Positions 33,707 through 42,375 are shown, numbered from the stretch's first letter. The stretch: DNA of 64,000 bases from an uncultured Clostridia bacterium (GCA_930990065.1 CAKNOA010000003.1:1-64000); one strand, 5' to 3'. A program made the numbers and translations. Notes: generated from the sequence alone by a model not told the origin.

Positions 33707-34114
33707 ATGAAAAAAGAACGAAAAAGGAAAAAAGCAAAAGCGGCCGGTACGGTTTTGGCACCGGTGATGGAGGTACCGTCCGTTTCTCCTTCCCTGCAGG
33801 AGGGTATGCAGGCCTTGCAGCTTCTGGTAAACGATTTGGGCGGCAAATGGCGTATTCGGGTGCTGTGGGCACTGCTCGATGGCGTTTCGGTACGGTACAG
33901 TATGATTAAATCCCGTATTCCCGGCATTACCGATATGATGCTGACCCAAAGCCTGAAGGAACTGTTGCAAAGCGGGTTTATTTCCCGGCAGCAATTTTTG
34001 GAAGCCCCGCCCCGGGTGGAATATCAATTAACCCCTTATGGGCAAAGCCTCTTGCCGGTGATCCAGCAGGCCGTTTTGTGGGTACAGAACCATCCAAAAC
34101 CCGAAACAGTTTGA
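33707..34114 (+). CDS. HxlR-family winged-helix regulator
   Basis: 135 residues. A very basic N-terminus (KKERKRKKAKAAG) precedes an HxlR winged helix: LVNDLGGKWRIRVLWALLDGVSVRYSMIKSRIPGITDMMLTQSLKELLQSGFISRQ. The family's common N-terminal cysteine (in CP...) is absent, so thiol sensing is unlikely. It is divergent from the isomerase gene and precedes the aldolase gene; either could be a target. The ribosome site (AAAGGA) is weaker and 13 bases from ATG. Confidence 0.88.
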   Translation: MKKERKRKKAKAAGTVLAPVMEVPSVSPSLQEGMQALQLLVNDLGGKWRIRVLWALLDGVSVRYSMIKSRIPGITDMMLTQSLKELLQSGFISRQQFLEAPPRVEYQLTPYGQSLLPVIQQAVLWVQNHPKPETV

Positions 34115-34176
34115 CCTCCGTTTTGGGGGATTTTTGTGTTTTTTTTAGCAGATGGATACTTTTTCACCGTTAGGGC

Positions 34177-34205
34177 TTTTCAAAAGCAAAAATTTGCATT
34201 ACAAT
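34177..34205 (+). promoter_or_regulatory. Probable fba promoter
   Basis: TTTTCA (34177-34182), 17 bases, TACAAT (34200-34205). Confidence 0.5.
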
Positions 34206-34243
34206 AGGGATAAAGATCTGAACTTTCAGAAGGAGGATTTTTC

Positions 34244-35107
34244 ATGCTCGTATCCGCAAAGGACATGCTCACTAAGGCTTTTGAAGGCCACTATGCGGTG
34301 GGCCAGTTCAACATCAACAATCTGGAATGGACGAAAGCTATTCTGCAGACGGCTCAGGAATGCAACTCCCCGGTTATCCTCGGTGTATCGGAAGGGGCCG
34401 GCAAATACATGTGCGGCTTCAACACCGTGGCAGCCATGGTCAACGGTATGATGGAAACGCTGGGCATTACGGTTCCGGTGGCTCTGCATCTGGATCACGG
34501 CACCTATGATGGCGCCAAAAAGGCTATGCAGGCCGGTTTCTCTTCCATCATGTTCGACGGTTCTCATTATCCCATCGAAGAAAACGTGGAAAAAACCAAA
34601 GAACTGATCACCATCACCAACTATCTGGGGCTCTCCCTGGAAGCTGAAGTGGGCGCTATCGGCGGCGAAGAAGACGGCGTTGTCGGCGGCGGCGAAGTGG
34701 CTGATCCGGCCGAATGCAAAATGATCGCCGATCTGGGCGTTACCATGCTGGCTGCCGGTATCGGCAACATCCATGGCGTATATCCCGAAAACTGGCAGGG
34801 CCTGCGTTTTGATGCGCTGGAAGCCATCAAAACCGCTGTTCCCGGCGTACCGCTGGTACTACACGGCGGCACGGGTATCCCGGACGACATGGTGAAGAAA
34901 GCCATCTCCCTGGGTGTTTCCAAAGTCAACGTGAACACCGAATGCCAGCTGGCTTTCCGCGACGCGACCCGCGCTTATGTGGAAGCAGGCAAAGATCAGC
35001 AAGGCAAGGGCTTCGACCCTCGCAAACTGCTGGCTCCCGGCACGGAAGCTATCAAGGCGAAAGTCAAAGAAAAGATGGAACTGTTCGGCTCCATCGGCAA
35101 AGCCTAA
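34244..35107 (+). CDS. fba: Class II fructose-bisphosphate aldolase
   Basis: 287 residues. Cleaves fructose-1,6-bisphosphate to dihydroxyacetone phosphate and glyceraldehyde-3-phosphate. Zinc ligands His85 (ALHLDHG), His177 (GNIHGVYP) and His207 (LVLHGGTG), and catalytic Asp84, are in place. The GGGEVADPAE loop and VNVNTECQLAF (phosphate binding) are typical. Tagatose-bisphosphate aldolases are close relatives, but a stand-alone gene with strong AGAAGGAGG and codon use rich in preferred codons fits the glycolytic enzyme. Confidence 0.94.
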   Translation: MLVSAKDMLTKAFEGHYAVGQFNINNLEWTKAILQTAQECNSPVILGVSEGAGKYMCGFNTVAAMVNGMMETLGITVPVALHLDHGTYDGAKKAMQAGFSSIMFDGSHYPIEENVEKTKELITITNYLGLSLEAEVGAIGGEEDGVVGGGEVADPAECKMIADLGVTMLAAGIGNIHGVYPENWQGLRFDALEAIKTAVPGVPLVLHGGTGIPDDMVKKAISLGVSKVNVNTECQLAFRDATRAYVEAGKDQQGKGFDPRKLLAPGTEAIKAKVKEKMELFGSIGKA

Positions 35108-35119
35108 TTTTTCGGTTAC

Positions 35120-35160
35120 AAAAGCCGGAAGCGAGCAAACTCGCTTCCGGCTTTTCTTTT
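35120..35160 (+). terminator. Terminator of fba
   Basis: AAAGCCGGAAGCGA and TCGCTTCCGGCTTT with T-rich tail. Confidence 0.88.
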
Positions 35161-35188
35161 TCTGTGTTACAAAAAGGAGAGACTTTTT

Positions 35189-35833
35189 ATGTTCCGTGCC
35201 GCTATTTTTGATATGGATGGCTTACTGCTGGATACCGAAGGGCTTTTATGCCGCTTTTGGTGTGAAGCCGGGCAGGAAGCCGGGTTCCCCTTTACCGTCG
35301 TGCATGCCCGGCACCTGCGCAGTTTGAGCGGCCCATATGCCCGCCAATATTTGTGTGGGATCTTTGGCCCCGATTTTCCCTTTGACAAGGTACGCGACAG
35401 CCGCCGGGCCAAAATGGCCGCGTACTTATCCGAACATCCTCCTGTGTGCAAACCGGGAGCCCGCCAGCTGCTCTCTTGGCTGCGCGATCACCACGTGCTC
35501 ACGGCCGTAGCGACGGCGACCGACCAGCAACGGGCTCAGGCGTATTTAACCCAAACGGGACTCCTTCCCCTGTTTGATAAAATTTGCTGCGCGCCGGATG
35601 TGCCCCGGGGTAAGCCCATGCCCGACGTCTACCTGGCGGCTTGCCGCCAGATTCACCAGGCGCCTTCGGATTGCCTAGCTTTGGAAGATTCCCCCAACGG
35701 CGTGTTGTCCGCCTGGCGGGCCGGGTGCCGGGTGCTTATGGTACCCGACCAGACCCCGCCGGAACCTTGGATGGAACCACTGCTTTTTGGCGTATGCCCC
35801 ACCCTGGGGGATGTGATCCCCCTACTGACCTAA
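35189..35833 (+). CDS. HAD-superfamily phosphatase, beta-phosphoglucomutase-like
   Basis: 214 residues. Motif I FDMDGLLLDTEG (nucleophile Asp8, general acid Asp10), a helical cap (about 17-85), motif II Thr/Ser in VATATDQQ, Lys in PRGKPMPDVYL and LEDSPNGV. This is the HAD subfamily with beta-phosphoglucomutase and sugar-phosphate phosphatases. Substrate unknown. AAAAAGGAGAG precedes the start. It lies 15 bases upstream of the pentapeptide gene, probably co-transcribed. Confidence 0.9.
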   Translation: MFRAAIFDMDGLLLDTEGLLCRFWCEAGQEAGFPFTVVHARHLRSLSGPYARQYLCGIFGPDFPFDKVRDSRRAKMAAYLSEHPPVCKPGARQLLSWLRDHHVLTAVATATDQQRAQAYLTQTGLLPLFDKICCAPDVPRGKPMPDVYLAACRQIHQAPSDCLALEDSPNGVLSAWRAGCRVLMVPDQTPPEPWMEPLLFGVCPTLGDVIPLLT

Positions 35834-35848
35834 GAAAGGAGCCCTGCT

Positions 35849-36439
35849 ATGTCCCCCATCACCGGACAAACCATCACCAGTGAAACCTTTTGCGATGAAA
35901 CTTGGCAGGAAGCCGTTTACACCGACTGCCGGTTTCGCGGATGCAATTTTTCCGAGACCATCTTCCGGCACTGCCAGTTTGTAAATTGCCGGTTTGAATT
36001 TTGTGCCTGTAACGGGACCGTGTGGGAAAATTGCCAGATCACCAACGGCAGTTTTTCTTCCACGTCCCTATTTGGCGCTTCGTTTTCGGCGTGTAAATGC
36101 ACGGGGACCGATTTTTCCGGGGCCGACGTGTCGGCCATCTCGTTTTCCCGGTGCCGGCTGGACTACACCCTGTTTACCGGGTGCGACCTAAGGCGGCTGG
36201 ATTTGCGCGGGTGTGACCTCAGCTATGCAGATCTGACTTCCTCCTGCTTAAAACGGGCCAATTTACAGGACTGCCGCCTGCATGGCGCCCGGGTGCAGGG
36301 ATGCGATTTACAGGAATGCGATTTGCGGGGGGCCGATATCAGCGGCTGTGACCTAAAAAGCGCTCATTTGCAGAAAACCCACCTGGATATCCGTCAGGCA
36401 TCCCAGTTGGCCGAAAGCCTGGGGGCCATCGTAGAATAA
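35849..36439 (+). CDS. Pentapeptide-repeat protein
   Basis: 196 residues made almost entirely of A(D/N)LxX-like repeats, from about residue 20 (CRFRGCNFSETIFRHCQFVNCRF) to 185 (ADISGCDLKSAHLQKTHLD), predicting a right-handed quadrilateral beta-helix. Cysteine is unusually frequent at repeat positions (CDLRRLDLRGCDLSYADLTSSCL). Some relatives (Qnr, MfpA) protect gyrase, but no diagnostic loop was recognised. It follows the HAD gene by 15 bases, with AGAAAGGAG. Confidence 0.9.
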   Translation: MSPITGQTITSETFCDETWQEAVYTDCRFRGCNFSETIFRHCQFVNCRFEFCACNGTVWENCQITNGSFSSTSLFGASFSACKCTGTDFSGADVSAISFSRCRLDYTLFTGCDLRRLDLRGCDLSYADLTSSCLKRANLQDCRLHGARVQGCDLQECDLRGADISGCDLKSAHLQKTHLDIRQASQLAESLGAIVE

Positions 36440-36440
36440 T

Positions 36441-36497
36441 GTGGAATATTTAGTGGAAAATGTGGATAACATCTCTTCTACCCACAATATATAGAAA
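36441..36497 (+). promoter_or_regulatory. Tandem NrdR boxes upstream of nrdD
   Basis: The second box (36482-36497) has the ten-base core CAATATATAG matching the NrdR consensus CwAtATaTwG. The first (36441-36456) has GAATATTTAG. Core starts are 41 bases apart, four helical turns, a spacing known for tandem NrdR sites. They precede the nrdD promoter. Confidence 0.72.
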
Positions 36498-36526
36498 AAA
36501 TAATCCCGTTTTCGGCTTTTCTGCCG

Positions 36527-36555
36527 TTGACTTGCGGGGGTAAATTATATACAAT
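36527..36555 (+). promoter_or_regulatory. nrdDG promoter
   Basis: TTGACT (36527-36532), 17 bases, TACAAT (36550-36555). Confidence 0.72.
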
Positions 36556-36589
36556 GGTACGGTACTATTTTGGGGGAAGGGTTACAAAT

Positions 36590-38896
36590 ATGATCGAAAA
36601 AATTCAAAAACGGAATGGCGAACTGGCGGATTTCGATGCTACCAAGATCCGCAGCGCCATGTACCGGGCCAATATCCACACGGAAGACACCCGCATTTCG
36701 GACCAGCAGCTGGACCTACTCACCGCCCATGTACTGGAAAAAGCCGAAGCCCTGGGGGGAATCCCCACGGTGGAACAAATCCAGGATTTGGTGGAAGAGG
36801 TGCTGGTGGATGCCGACTACGCCGGTACGGCCAAGGCCTATATCTTGTACCGCGCCGAACACGCCGCCATGCGCCACATGGATGCCAATCTGATGAAAAC
36901 GTACGAAAACCTCACGTTTACCGGAGATCACACCGGTACCTATGTGCGCACCAGCACCAACGTGGGGCATAATACCGATACCGCCATGGGCACCATGCTC
37001 AAGTACGGGTCCGAAGGCGCCAAGGCGTTTTATGACAGCAATGTCATCCCCGAAGAAATTGTCCGTGCCCACGAAAACGGCGATATCCATATTCACGACA
37101 AAGATTTCTATGCCCTGACCGAAACCAACTGTCAAATCGATTTGCTGCCGCTTTTTGAAAACGGTTTTTCCACCGGGCACGGGTATTTGCGCACACCCAA
37201 CAGCATCCGCAGCTATGCGGCGCTGTGCTGTATTGCCATTCAGGCCAACCAAAACGACATGCACGGCGGGCAGAGCATTCCGAACTTTGACTACGCCATG
37301 GCACCGGGGATCATCTGCACATTCCGCAAAAGCTACCGGTGGGCGCTGGTACAGCACCTGCAAATTTCCCTGGAAAAGGGCCGCGGAGAGTGCGAGGCGC
37401 TGCTCGCCCCGGCGGAAGAAGCCATTGCCCAGATTCGCATGGGCAAGGCCGATGCGGTCATTCCGGCTTTGTGCGAAGCTGTCGACTTGCCGGCGGAACT
37501 TTTACAGGCCGCCCACCGCTATGCGGTTAAAAAAGCCCGGCAGGAAACGGAAAACGCCACCTACCAAGCTATGGAAGCGCTCATCCATAACCTCAATACC
37601 ATGACCAGCCGGGCCGGCGCCCAGGTCCCGTTCAGCACGGTCAACTATGGCACCGACACCTCTCCCGAAGGGCGGATGGTCATACAAAATTTGCTGCTCG
37701 CCACAGAAAAGGGATTGGGCGACGGCAGTACCCCGGTTTACCCGGTCCAAATTTTCAAAGTAAAAAATGGCGTCAATGCCCATCCCGGCGACCCGAACTA
37801 CGATTTGTTCCGCCAGGCCATGCAGGTATCGGGCCTAAGGCTGTACCCGAACTTCAGCTTTCTGGACGCCCCGTTTAACCTGCCATATTACCGGCCCGGC
37901 GATTACCACAGCGAAGTCGCCTATCTGGGCTGCCGCACCCGCGTGATGGAAAACCGCCACGACCCCAGCCGCCAGACGTCCTGCCAGCGGGGGAACCTGA
38001 GTTTTACCACCATCAACCTGCCGCGGCTGGGGCTGCTGGCGCAGGGGGATATTGATACGTTCTTTTCGCTGTTAAACGACCGCATGGATCTGGCCATCCG
38101 CCAGTTGCGTCACCGGTTGGGCATTCAAAGCGAAAAAAAAGTATATAACTTCCCGTTCCTGATGGAACAGGGCGTGTGGATGGACTCCGACAAGCTCACG
38201 GCTACCGACACGGTGGAAGAAGTGCTGCGCCACGGTACCTTGAGCGTGGGTTTTATCGGCCTGGCCGAAACACTGACGGCCCTGACCGGGTATCACCACG
38301 GCGAAAATATGGAAAGCCAAAAACTGGGGCTGTCCATTGTAGGCCATATGCGGGCCCGGCTGGACCGGGAAAGCCGGCAAACCGGCCTGAATTGGGGGCT
38401 GTTTGCCACCCCGGCCGAAACGCTGTGCGGCCGCTTTACGGAGCTGGACAAAAAGAAATTCGGCATTGTTCCCGGCGTCACCGACCGGGCGTATTACACC
38501 AATTCGTTCCACATCCCCGTATGGTACCATCTGTCGGTATGGGAAAAAATCGAGCGGGAAGCGCCCTATCATGCCCTGACCAATAACGGCCACATCACCT
38601 GTGTGGAACTGACGGTAGAGCAGGCCCGGAATACCGATTTGTTCGAAAGAATCCTTCTGTATATGCAGCAGTGTGGTATCGGCTACGGTGCGATTAACCA
38701 CGCAGCCGACCGCGACCCGGAATGCGGGTACATCGGCGAAATCGGCGAAACCTGCCCCTATTGCCACCGCCGTGAATCGGAGGGTGCGCGCTTTGAGCGG
38801 ATTCGCCGGATCACCAGTTATTTAGCCGGCCCGCTGGAATGCTGGAACCCGGCCAAACGGGCCGAAGAACGCGACCGCGTGAAACACAGCCTGTAA
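36590..38896 (+). CDS. nrdD: Anaerobic ribonucleoside-triphosphate reductase, radical glycine replaced
   Basis: 768 residues. ATP-cone (about 1-95), then the class III RNR barrel with HIHDKDFYALTETNCQIDL, GGQSIPNFDYAMAPG and the thiyl-cysteine motif YLGCRTRV. The C-terminus carries a zinc-site region (ECGYIGEIGETCPYC) and the glycyl-radical motif, but the expected RxTGYL reads RITSYL: codon 743 (38816-38818) is AGT, serine, where glycine is invariant in the family. The first CxxC cysteine also appears as Asp in DRDPEC, though I am less sure that is unusual. ATG 36590 follows GGGGGAAGGG; an upstream extension crosses the promoter. nrdG follows. Confidence 0.93.
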   Translation: MIEKIQKRNGELADFDATKIRSAMYRANIHTEDTRISDQQLDLLTAHVLEKAEALGGIPTVEQIQDLVEEVLVDADYAGTAKAYILYRAEHAAMRHMDANLMKTYENLTFTGDHTGTYVRTSTNVGHNTDTAMGTMLKYGSEGAKAFYDSNVIPEEIVRAHENGDIHIHDKDFYALTETNCQIDLLPLFENGFSTGHGYLRTPNSIRSYAALCCIAIQANQNDMHGGQSIPNFDYAMAPGIICTFRKSYRWALVQHLQISLEKGRGECEALLAPAEEAIAQIRMGKADAVIPALCEAVDLPAELLQAAHRYAVKKARQETENATYQAMEALIHNLNTMTSRAGAQVPFSTVNYGTDTSPEGRMVIQNLLLATEKGLGDGSTPVYPVQIFKVKNGVNAHPGDPNYDLFRQAMQVSGLRLYPNFSFLDAPFNLPYYRPGDYHSEVAYLGCRTRVMENRHDPSRQTSCQRGNLSFTTINLPRLGLLAQGDIDTFFSLLNDRMDLAIRQLRHRLGIQSEKKVYNFPFLMEQGVWMDSDKLTATDTVEEVLRHGTLSVGFIGLAETLTALTGYHHGENMESQKLGLSIVGHMRARLDRESRQTGLNWGLFATPAETLCGRFTELDKKKFGIVPGVTDRAYYTNSFHIPVWYHLSVWEKIEREAPYHALTNNGHITCVELTVEQARNTDLFERILLYMQQCGIGYGAINHAADRDPECGYIGEIGETCPYCHRRESEGARFERIRRITSYLAGPLECWNPAKRAEERDRVKHSL

Positions 38897-38921
38897 ATTT
38901 TGAAAAAGGGAGTGCATATTG

Positions 38922-39428
38922 ATGTCTGCAACCACGCTTCGCTTATACGGGGTGGTCCCCGAATCCATCGTGGACGGGCCCGGATTCCGGTATACGGTTT
39001 TTGTGCAGGGGTGCCCGCACCACTGCCCGGGCTGCCACAATCCCGAATCCCACGACTTTGCCGGCGGTTATGACCGCACCGTGCAGAGCCTTTATGATGA
39101 AATCTGCCAGGACCCGCTGTTGCGGGGTGTGACGTTTTCGGGTGGGGAACCGTTTTGCCAACCCGCCGCTTTGACGGAACTGGCACGGATGTGCCGGAAA
39201 AAGGGGCTGACAGTCATGGCCTACAGCGGCTGGACGTACGAAGAGCTGCTGGATAAGCACGACCCCGATGTGGACGCGCTGCTTTCGGAACTGGATATTC
39301 TGGTGGATGGCCGTTTTATTCTAGAACAGCGCAATTTGGAACTGGTGTTTCGCGGCAGCGAAAACCAGCGGCTGATCGATATGAAAAAAACGCGGGAAAG
39401 CGGCACTGTCACCTTGTGGCAAGCATAA
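38922..39428 (+). CDS. nrdG: Anaerobic RNR activase (radical SAM)
   Basis: 168 residues. The radical-SAM cysteines are in FVQGCPHHCPGCHNPESHDF (CxxxCxxC), followed by GVTFSGGEPFCQPAAL. NrdG reduces S-adenosylmethionine to generate the glycyl radical on NrdD. It lies 25 bases after nrdD with AAAAAGGGAG; a TTG codon directly before the ATG is possible but unlikely. All activase motifs look intact, in contrast to its partner's altered radical site. Confidence 0.94.
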   Translation: MSATTLRLYGVVPESIVDGPGFRYTVFVQGCPHHCPGCHNPESHDFAGGYDRTVQSLYDEICQDPLLRGVTFSGGEPFCQPAALTELARMCRKKGLTVMAYSGWTYEELLDKHDPDVDALLSELDILVDGRFILEQRNLELVFRGSENQRLIDMKKTRESGTVTLWQA

Positions 39429-39474
39429 CATAAGAAAGGATCGGGCTTTTAAAAAAGCCCGGTCCTTTCTTATG
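39429..39474. terminator. Bidirectional hairpin overlapping the peptidase stop codon
   Basis: CATAAGAAAGGA and TCCTTTCTTATG flank an inner CGGGCTT/AAGCCCG stem. It ends inside the convergent peptidase gene. Confidence 0.82.
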
Positions 39475-40225
39475 CAGCCGTATAAACCAAGACCGCCTGG
39501 CATCCTAATTCTTCATACCGCTGCTCGACAGTTTCTTCCTCATAACACGCCTGCTGTCCCGTGTAGGGGTCATTGAGGTACACCAGGCCGTCTTCATATC
39601 CCACCAATACAAGGCAGTGTTCCCCGGCTATCCAGGTAAACACTTCTCCGTTTTCCAGTGTCCAGGTGTTTCCCACCCGGGCCGGTTCCATATCCACCGT
39701 AGCCCAGATGAGCACAGGCGTTCCTTGGGATATATAGCCGAAAAGATCGGAAAGGGGTTCCCCTGAACAGTCCTGTGCCTGACAGCGGGTGCTGTTTTTG
39801 TTGATAGCCTCCACAATCACCGGCGCATAACAGCCATAGGAATCGGTGGTAAACGGGTCGCCGGCAAACTCTTTTTCGGGATTGGGTCCGTAATCTACCC
39901 CTTCGCATGTATAGAAATCTCTGGAAGCAGGCAGCCAGCCCGCCACTTCTTCCGGGGTAACTTCCTCCCCCCAATATTGCAGCGCCATGGCGGCTGCGGT
40001 AGCTTCACACCCGGTGGGCAAGGAGGGATACTGACAGAAAAGGGGTACCTGCAGGCGTACATTGGAAATTCCAACGCTTTCCTTTATGGATTCCTCCTGC
40101 CTTTCCATTCCCATCGTAACGGGAGCCGGTATCCGTACCGTATAAGCGACGATTCCCAGCAGCACTCCCATAAATAGCAGCGCGGCGATGGGCTTTCTCT
40201 TTTTCCTTCGTTTTCCTTTGTGCAT
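39470..40225 (-). CDS. Exported C39-like cysteine peptidase
   Basis: 251 residues. A basic N-terminus (KGKRRKKRK) and one hydrophobic segment (13-30) form a signal anchor; the peptidase_C39_2 domain follows. Cys73 in LPTGCEATAAAMAL, His203 in GEHCLVLVGY and Asn218-Asp219 in YLNDP match the catalytic triad, and Gln65 could form the oxyanion hole. It is extracytoplasmic, without an ABC domain, so not a bacteriocin exporter. ATG 40225 follows GAAAGGAGG. It has its own promoter with repeats like those of the adjacent two-component operon. Confidence 0.88.
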   Translation of the reverse strand: MHKGKRRKKRKPIAALLFMGVLLGIVAYTVRIPAPVTMGMERQEESIKESVGISNVRLQVPLFCQYPSLPTGCEATAAAMALQYWGEEVTPEEVAGWLPASRDFYTCEGVDYGPNPEKEFAGDPFTTDSYGCYAPVIVEAINKNSTRCQAQDCSGEPLSDLFGYISQGTPVLIWATVDMEPARVGNTWTLENGEVFTWIAGEHCLVLVGYEDGLVYLNDPYTGQQACYEEETVEQRYEELGCQAVLVYTAA

Positions 40226-40250
40226 AAGGACAAGCCTCCTTTCTCTCTCC

Positions 40251-40293
40251 ATGATAAAGAAGGCTTGTATCAAAATAGGGAAAAAGTTGTATC
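40251..40293 (-). promoter_or_regulatory. Peptidase promoter with TTGTATC direct repeats
   Basis: The plus strand carries TTGTATC at 40265-40271 and 40287-40293, 22 bases apart. A minus-strand TATCAT (-10, 40256-40251) lies 8 bases beyond the nearer copy. The same motif at the response-regulator promoter suggests direct control. Confidence 0.65.
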
Positions 40294-40313
40294 AAAAAAG
40301 AAAGAATTTGTTT

Positions 40314-41000
40314 TTAATCCTTTTCTTCCTCTCCTCCGATCAGGTAAGTCATCGACACATATTGATACTCCTCATTTTGATCCCATCCTTGCACCGAAAA
40401 CTGATCATCCCGCAATTTAAGCTCTTCTCTCACATATTGCTTCATCATTTGCTCAACCGCAGACACGTCTATGGCATCGGTCTGTGTGCCCCCCACACTT
40501 TCAAAAGAAAATTGCAGAAGTGTGCCGGTTTTCTGTTCATACAGGAGATTGATAATGGTACTTTGTTCCTTATAAGTATAGGTAAAACTGACCGAAATGA
40601 TCTGTACCACTAAGGGGGTGTTGTGATAAGAAAGCAGCATACTGTTTTCATCCAGGTGCATCCCCCCTTTTTCCGCTATTTGCTGAAAAAAGGTATTTAC
40701 GTCCGCTTCTTTTCCAAAGATTTCTTGCAGCAGTTCGCGGCTTTCCTGACGGATTTCGGGTGATTCGCCGGTTGTTTGCCCCCACTTAGCCGGATAGAAC
40801 AAATAGGCATATTGATTCTGGCAATACAACTGGGCCACTTCCTGGCGGGTAATATCCGCTGTATCCCGGTGTTCCAAGGTCCAGTACACTTCTTCCTGCT
40901 TATCAAAAAGAGGCCGGGCCATCCAAACGGGCAGCAGCATCACACCTACGGTTATCAGGAGTAAAAAAAACGCTGCCGCTATTTTATTTCTAGTCTTCAT
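40314..41000 (-). CDS. Membrane-anchored extracytoplasmic protein of the two-component operon
   Basis: 228 residues from ATG 41000 (MKTRNKIAAAFFLLLITVGVMLLP), preceded by AAAAGGAGGAG, inside the end of the kinase gene (11-base overlap). One N-terminal hydrophobic segment (7-28) serves as signal anchor and the rest should be outside the cell. The body has a helical acidic part (about 60-105) and a beta-rich part with VVQIISVSFTYTY. I do not recognise a family. Coupling to the kinase suggests a signal-input or output role. Confidence 0.75.
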   Translation of the reverse strand: MKTRNKIAAAFFLLLITVGVMLLPVWMARPLFDKQEEVYWTLEHRDTADITRQEVAQLYCQNQYAYLFYPAKWGQTTGESPEIRQESRELLQEIFGKEADVNTFFQQIAEKGGMHLDENSMLLSYHNTPLVVQIISVSFTYTYKEQSTIINLLYEQKTGTLLQFSFESVGGTQTDAIDVSAVEQMMKQYVREELKLRDDQFSVQGWDQNEEYQYVSMTYLIGGEEEKD

Positions 41001-42375
41001 CGGTCTTCTCCTCCTTTTGCAGGGAAAAGAAAACACGGGTCCCTTTTCCTTCCTCACTTTCAAACTCCAATTTGGTTTTGTGCAGCCGGGCAATTTTTTC
41101 ACACAATGTAAGGCCCAGCCCGGCACCACCCAGGACCCGAGAACGCGCCTTATCTTCCCGGTAAAAAGCTTCGGTCAGGTAGGGGATGTGTTCTTTGGGA
41201 ATCCCTCGCCCGTTATCCTGCACCCACAAGGTAACCGTCTTGTCCCCCTCATCACAGCCAATCTGTATCTTCCCATCTTTTTCGGTTGCCTTACAGGCAT
41301 TGTCCATTAAATTGATCAGCAATGAAATCAGCAATTCTTCGTTGGCTATGACCATAGCGGAACTCCACATGGTCGTAATTGTCACCTGGTACCGGCGGGA
41401 AAGCGCCGCGATGGTAGCCGTTAGTCCCTGTTGTACATCCGTCAAGCACACCGGTTCCATGTCGATTCTTTCGTTTTCATACACATATAAGGTCAAAAGC
41501 TGGCGGGATAGTTTTTCCAGCCGCCGCGCTTCCTGATAAATGGCTCCGGCCGCCTCTTTCTTTTCATCTTCCGTTAGGTCATACCCATGCAGCATCTGGG
41601 CATATCCCATAATGGCCGTCATGGGCGTTTTAATTTCGTGGGAAAAGCTGGATACAAACCGGTCCCGCTTTTCGCCTTCCTGTTTAATTTCGTCCATCTT
41701 TTCCCGCACCGTTACGGACATGGTGTTAAAACTTTCGGCCAAATGGCGAATTTCTACATCGTGGCTTTTCATAGGAACCGTTTTTCCGTAATCCCCTGCC
41801 GCAATGTCCTGCGCTGTCTTCATCAGGGTTTGCAGGGGAGACACCATCCGTCGAGATAAGAAAAACAGACAAAGACCACTTCCCAACGAAAACAGACACA
41901 CCGCAGCTGAGAAACTCCACCACAGTTTCATTGTATAGGCCTGCGTCTGGGAAAAATCCGATGTCACATGAATCAAAAACCGATCGGTACCCATGCGTAC
42001 CCGACACACGGCTTCCATTATGCGTGTTTCCCCCTGACCGGTAAAAAAGTACACGCCTTCGTTGTCCTGCAAATGCTGGCTGCGGGCGTCTCCTTCTTCC
42101 ACTGGTTCAATCCAAAACGAAGAAACCGACTCATCCAGCACGTTTCGAATTTGGGCTTGTATGGTTTGCTGCCAAGCGCCTTCCATCGGTTGGGCACTGG
42201 TTTGGGCAAACGATAAAAAGCTGTCCGCCGCATATTGAGCTGCCGCCGTAACCGTTTCCATCCGCTGTTCCCACAGCATATTCGACGCGTTTCGCACCAA
42301 AAAGGCTCCCGTTAGGCTGCTGACGAATAGGACCATGACATAAGCCGTACAAAAAAATTTTAGCGATATCTTCAT
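40990..42375 (-). CDS. Sensor histidine kinase
   Basis: 461 residues. A membrane segment (about 7-27), an extracytoplasmic sensor region (28-148), a second segment (about 152-173) and a HAMP linker (175-227) precede the kinase. His246 in FVSSFSHEIKTPMTAIMGYAQML is the phospho-acceptor; the N box LINLMDNACKAT and G boxes DNGRGIP and GGAGLGLTLCEKI complete the ATPase. It overlaps the regulator gene by 4 bases and the exported-protein gene by 11, so all three are coupled. Ligand unknown. Confidence 0.94.
   Translation of the reverse strand: MKISLKFFCTAYVMVLFVSSLTGAFLVRNASNMLWEQRMETVTAAAQYAADSFLSFAQTSAQPMEGAWQQTIQAQIRNVLDESVSSFWIEPVEEGDARSQHLQDNEGVYFFTGQGETRIMEAVCRVRMGTDRFLIHVTSDFSQTQAYTMKLWWSFSAAVCLFSLGSGLCLFFLSRRMVSPLQTLMKTAQDIAAGDYGKTVPMKSHDVEIRHLAESFNTMSVTVREKMDEIKQEGEKRDRFVSSFSHEIKTPMTAIMGYAQMLHGYDLTEDEKKEAAGAIYQEARRLEKLSRQLLTLYVYENERIDMEPVCLTDVQQGLTATIAALSRRYQVTITTMWSSAMVIANEELLISLLINLMDNACKATEKDGKIQIGCDEGDKTVTLWVQDNGRGIPKEHIPYLTEAFYREDKARSRVLGGAGLGLTLCEKIARLHKTKLEFESEEGKGTRVFFSLQKEEKTDED

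Noticed and set aside
36543..36552. Third NrdR-like box AATTATATAC
   Set aside because: It lacks the C and G ends of the core, overlaps the -10 box and has no helical-turn spacing to the other two.
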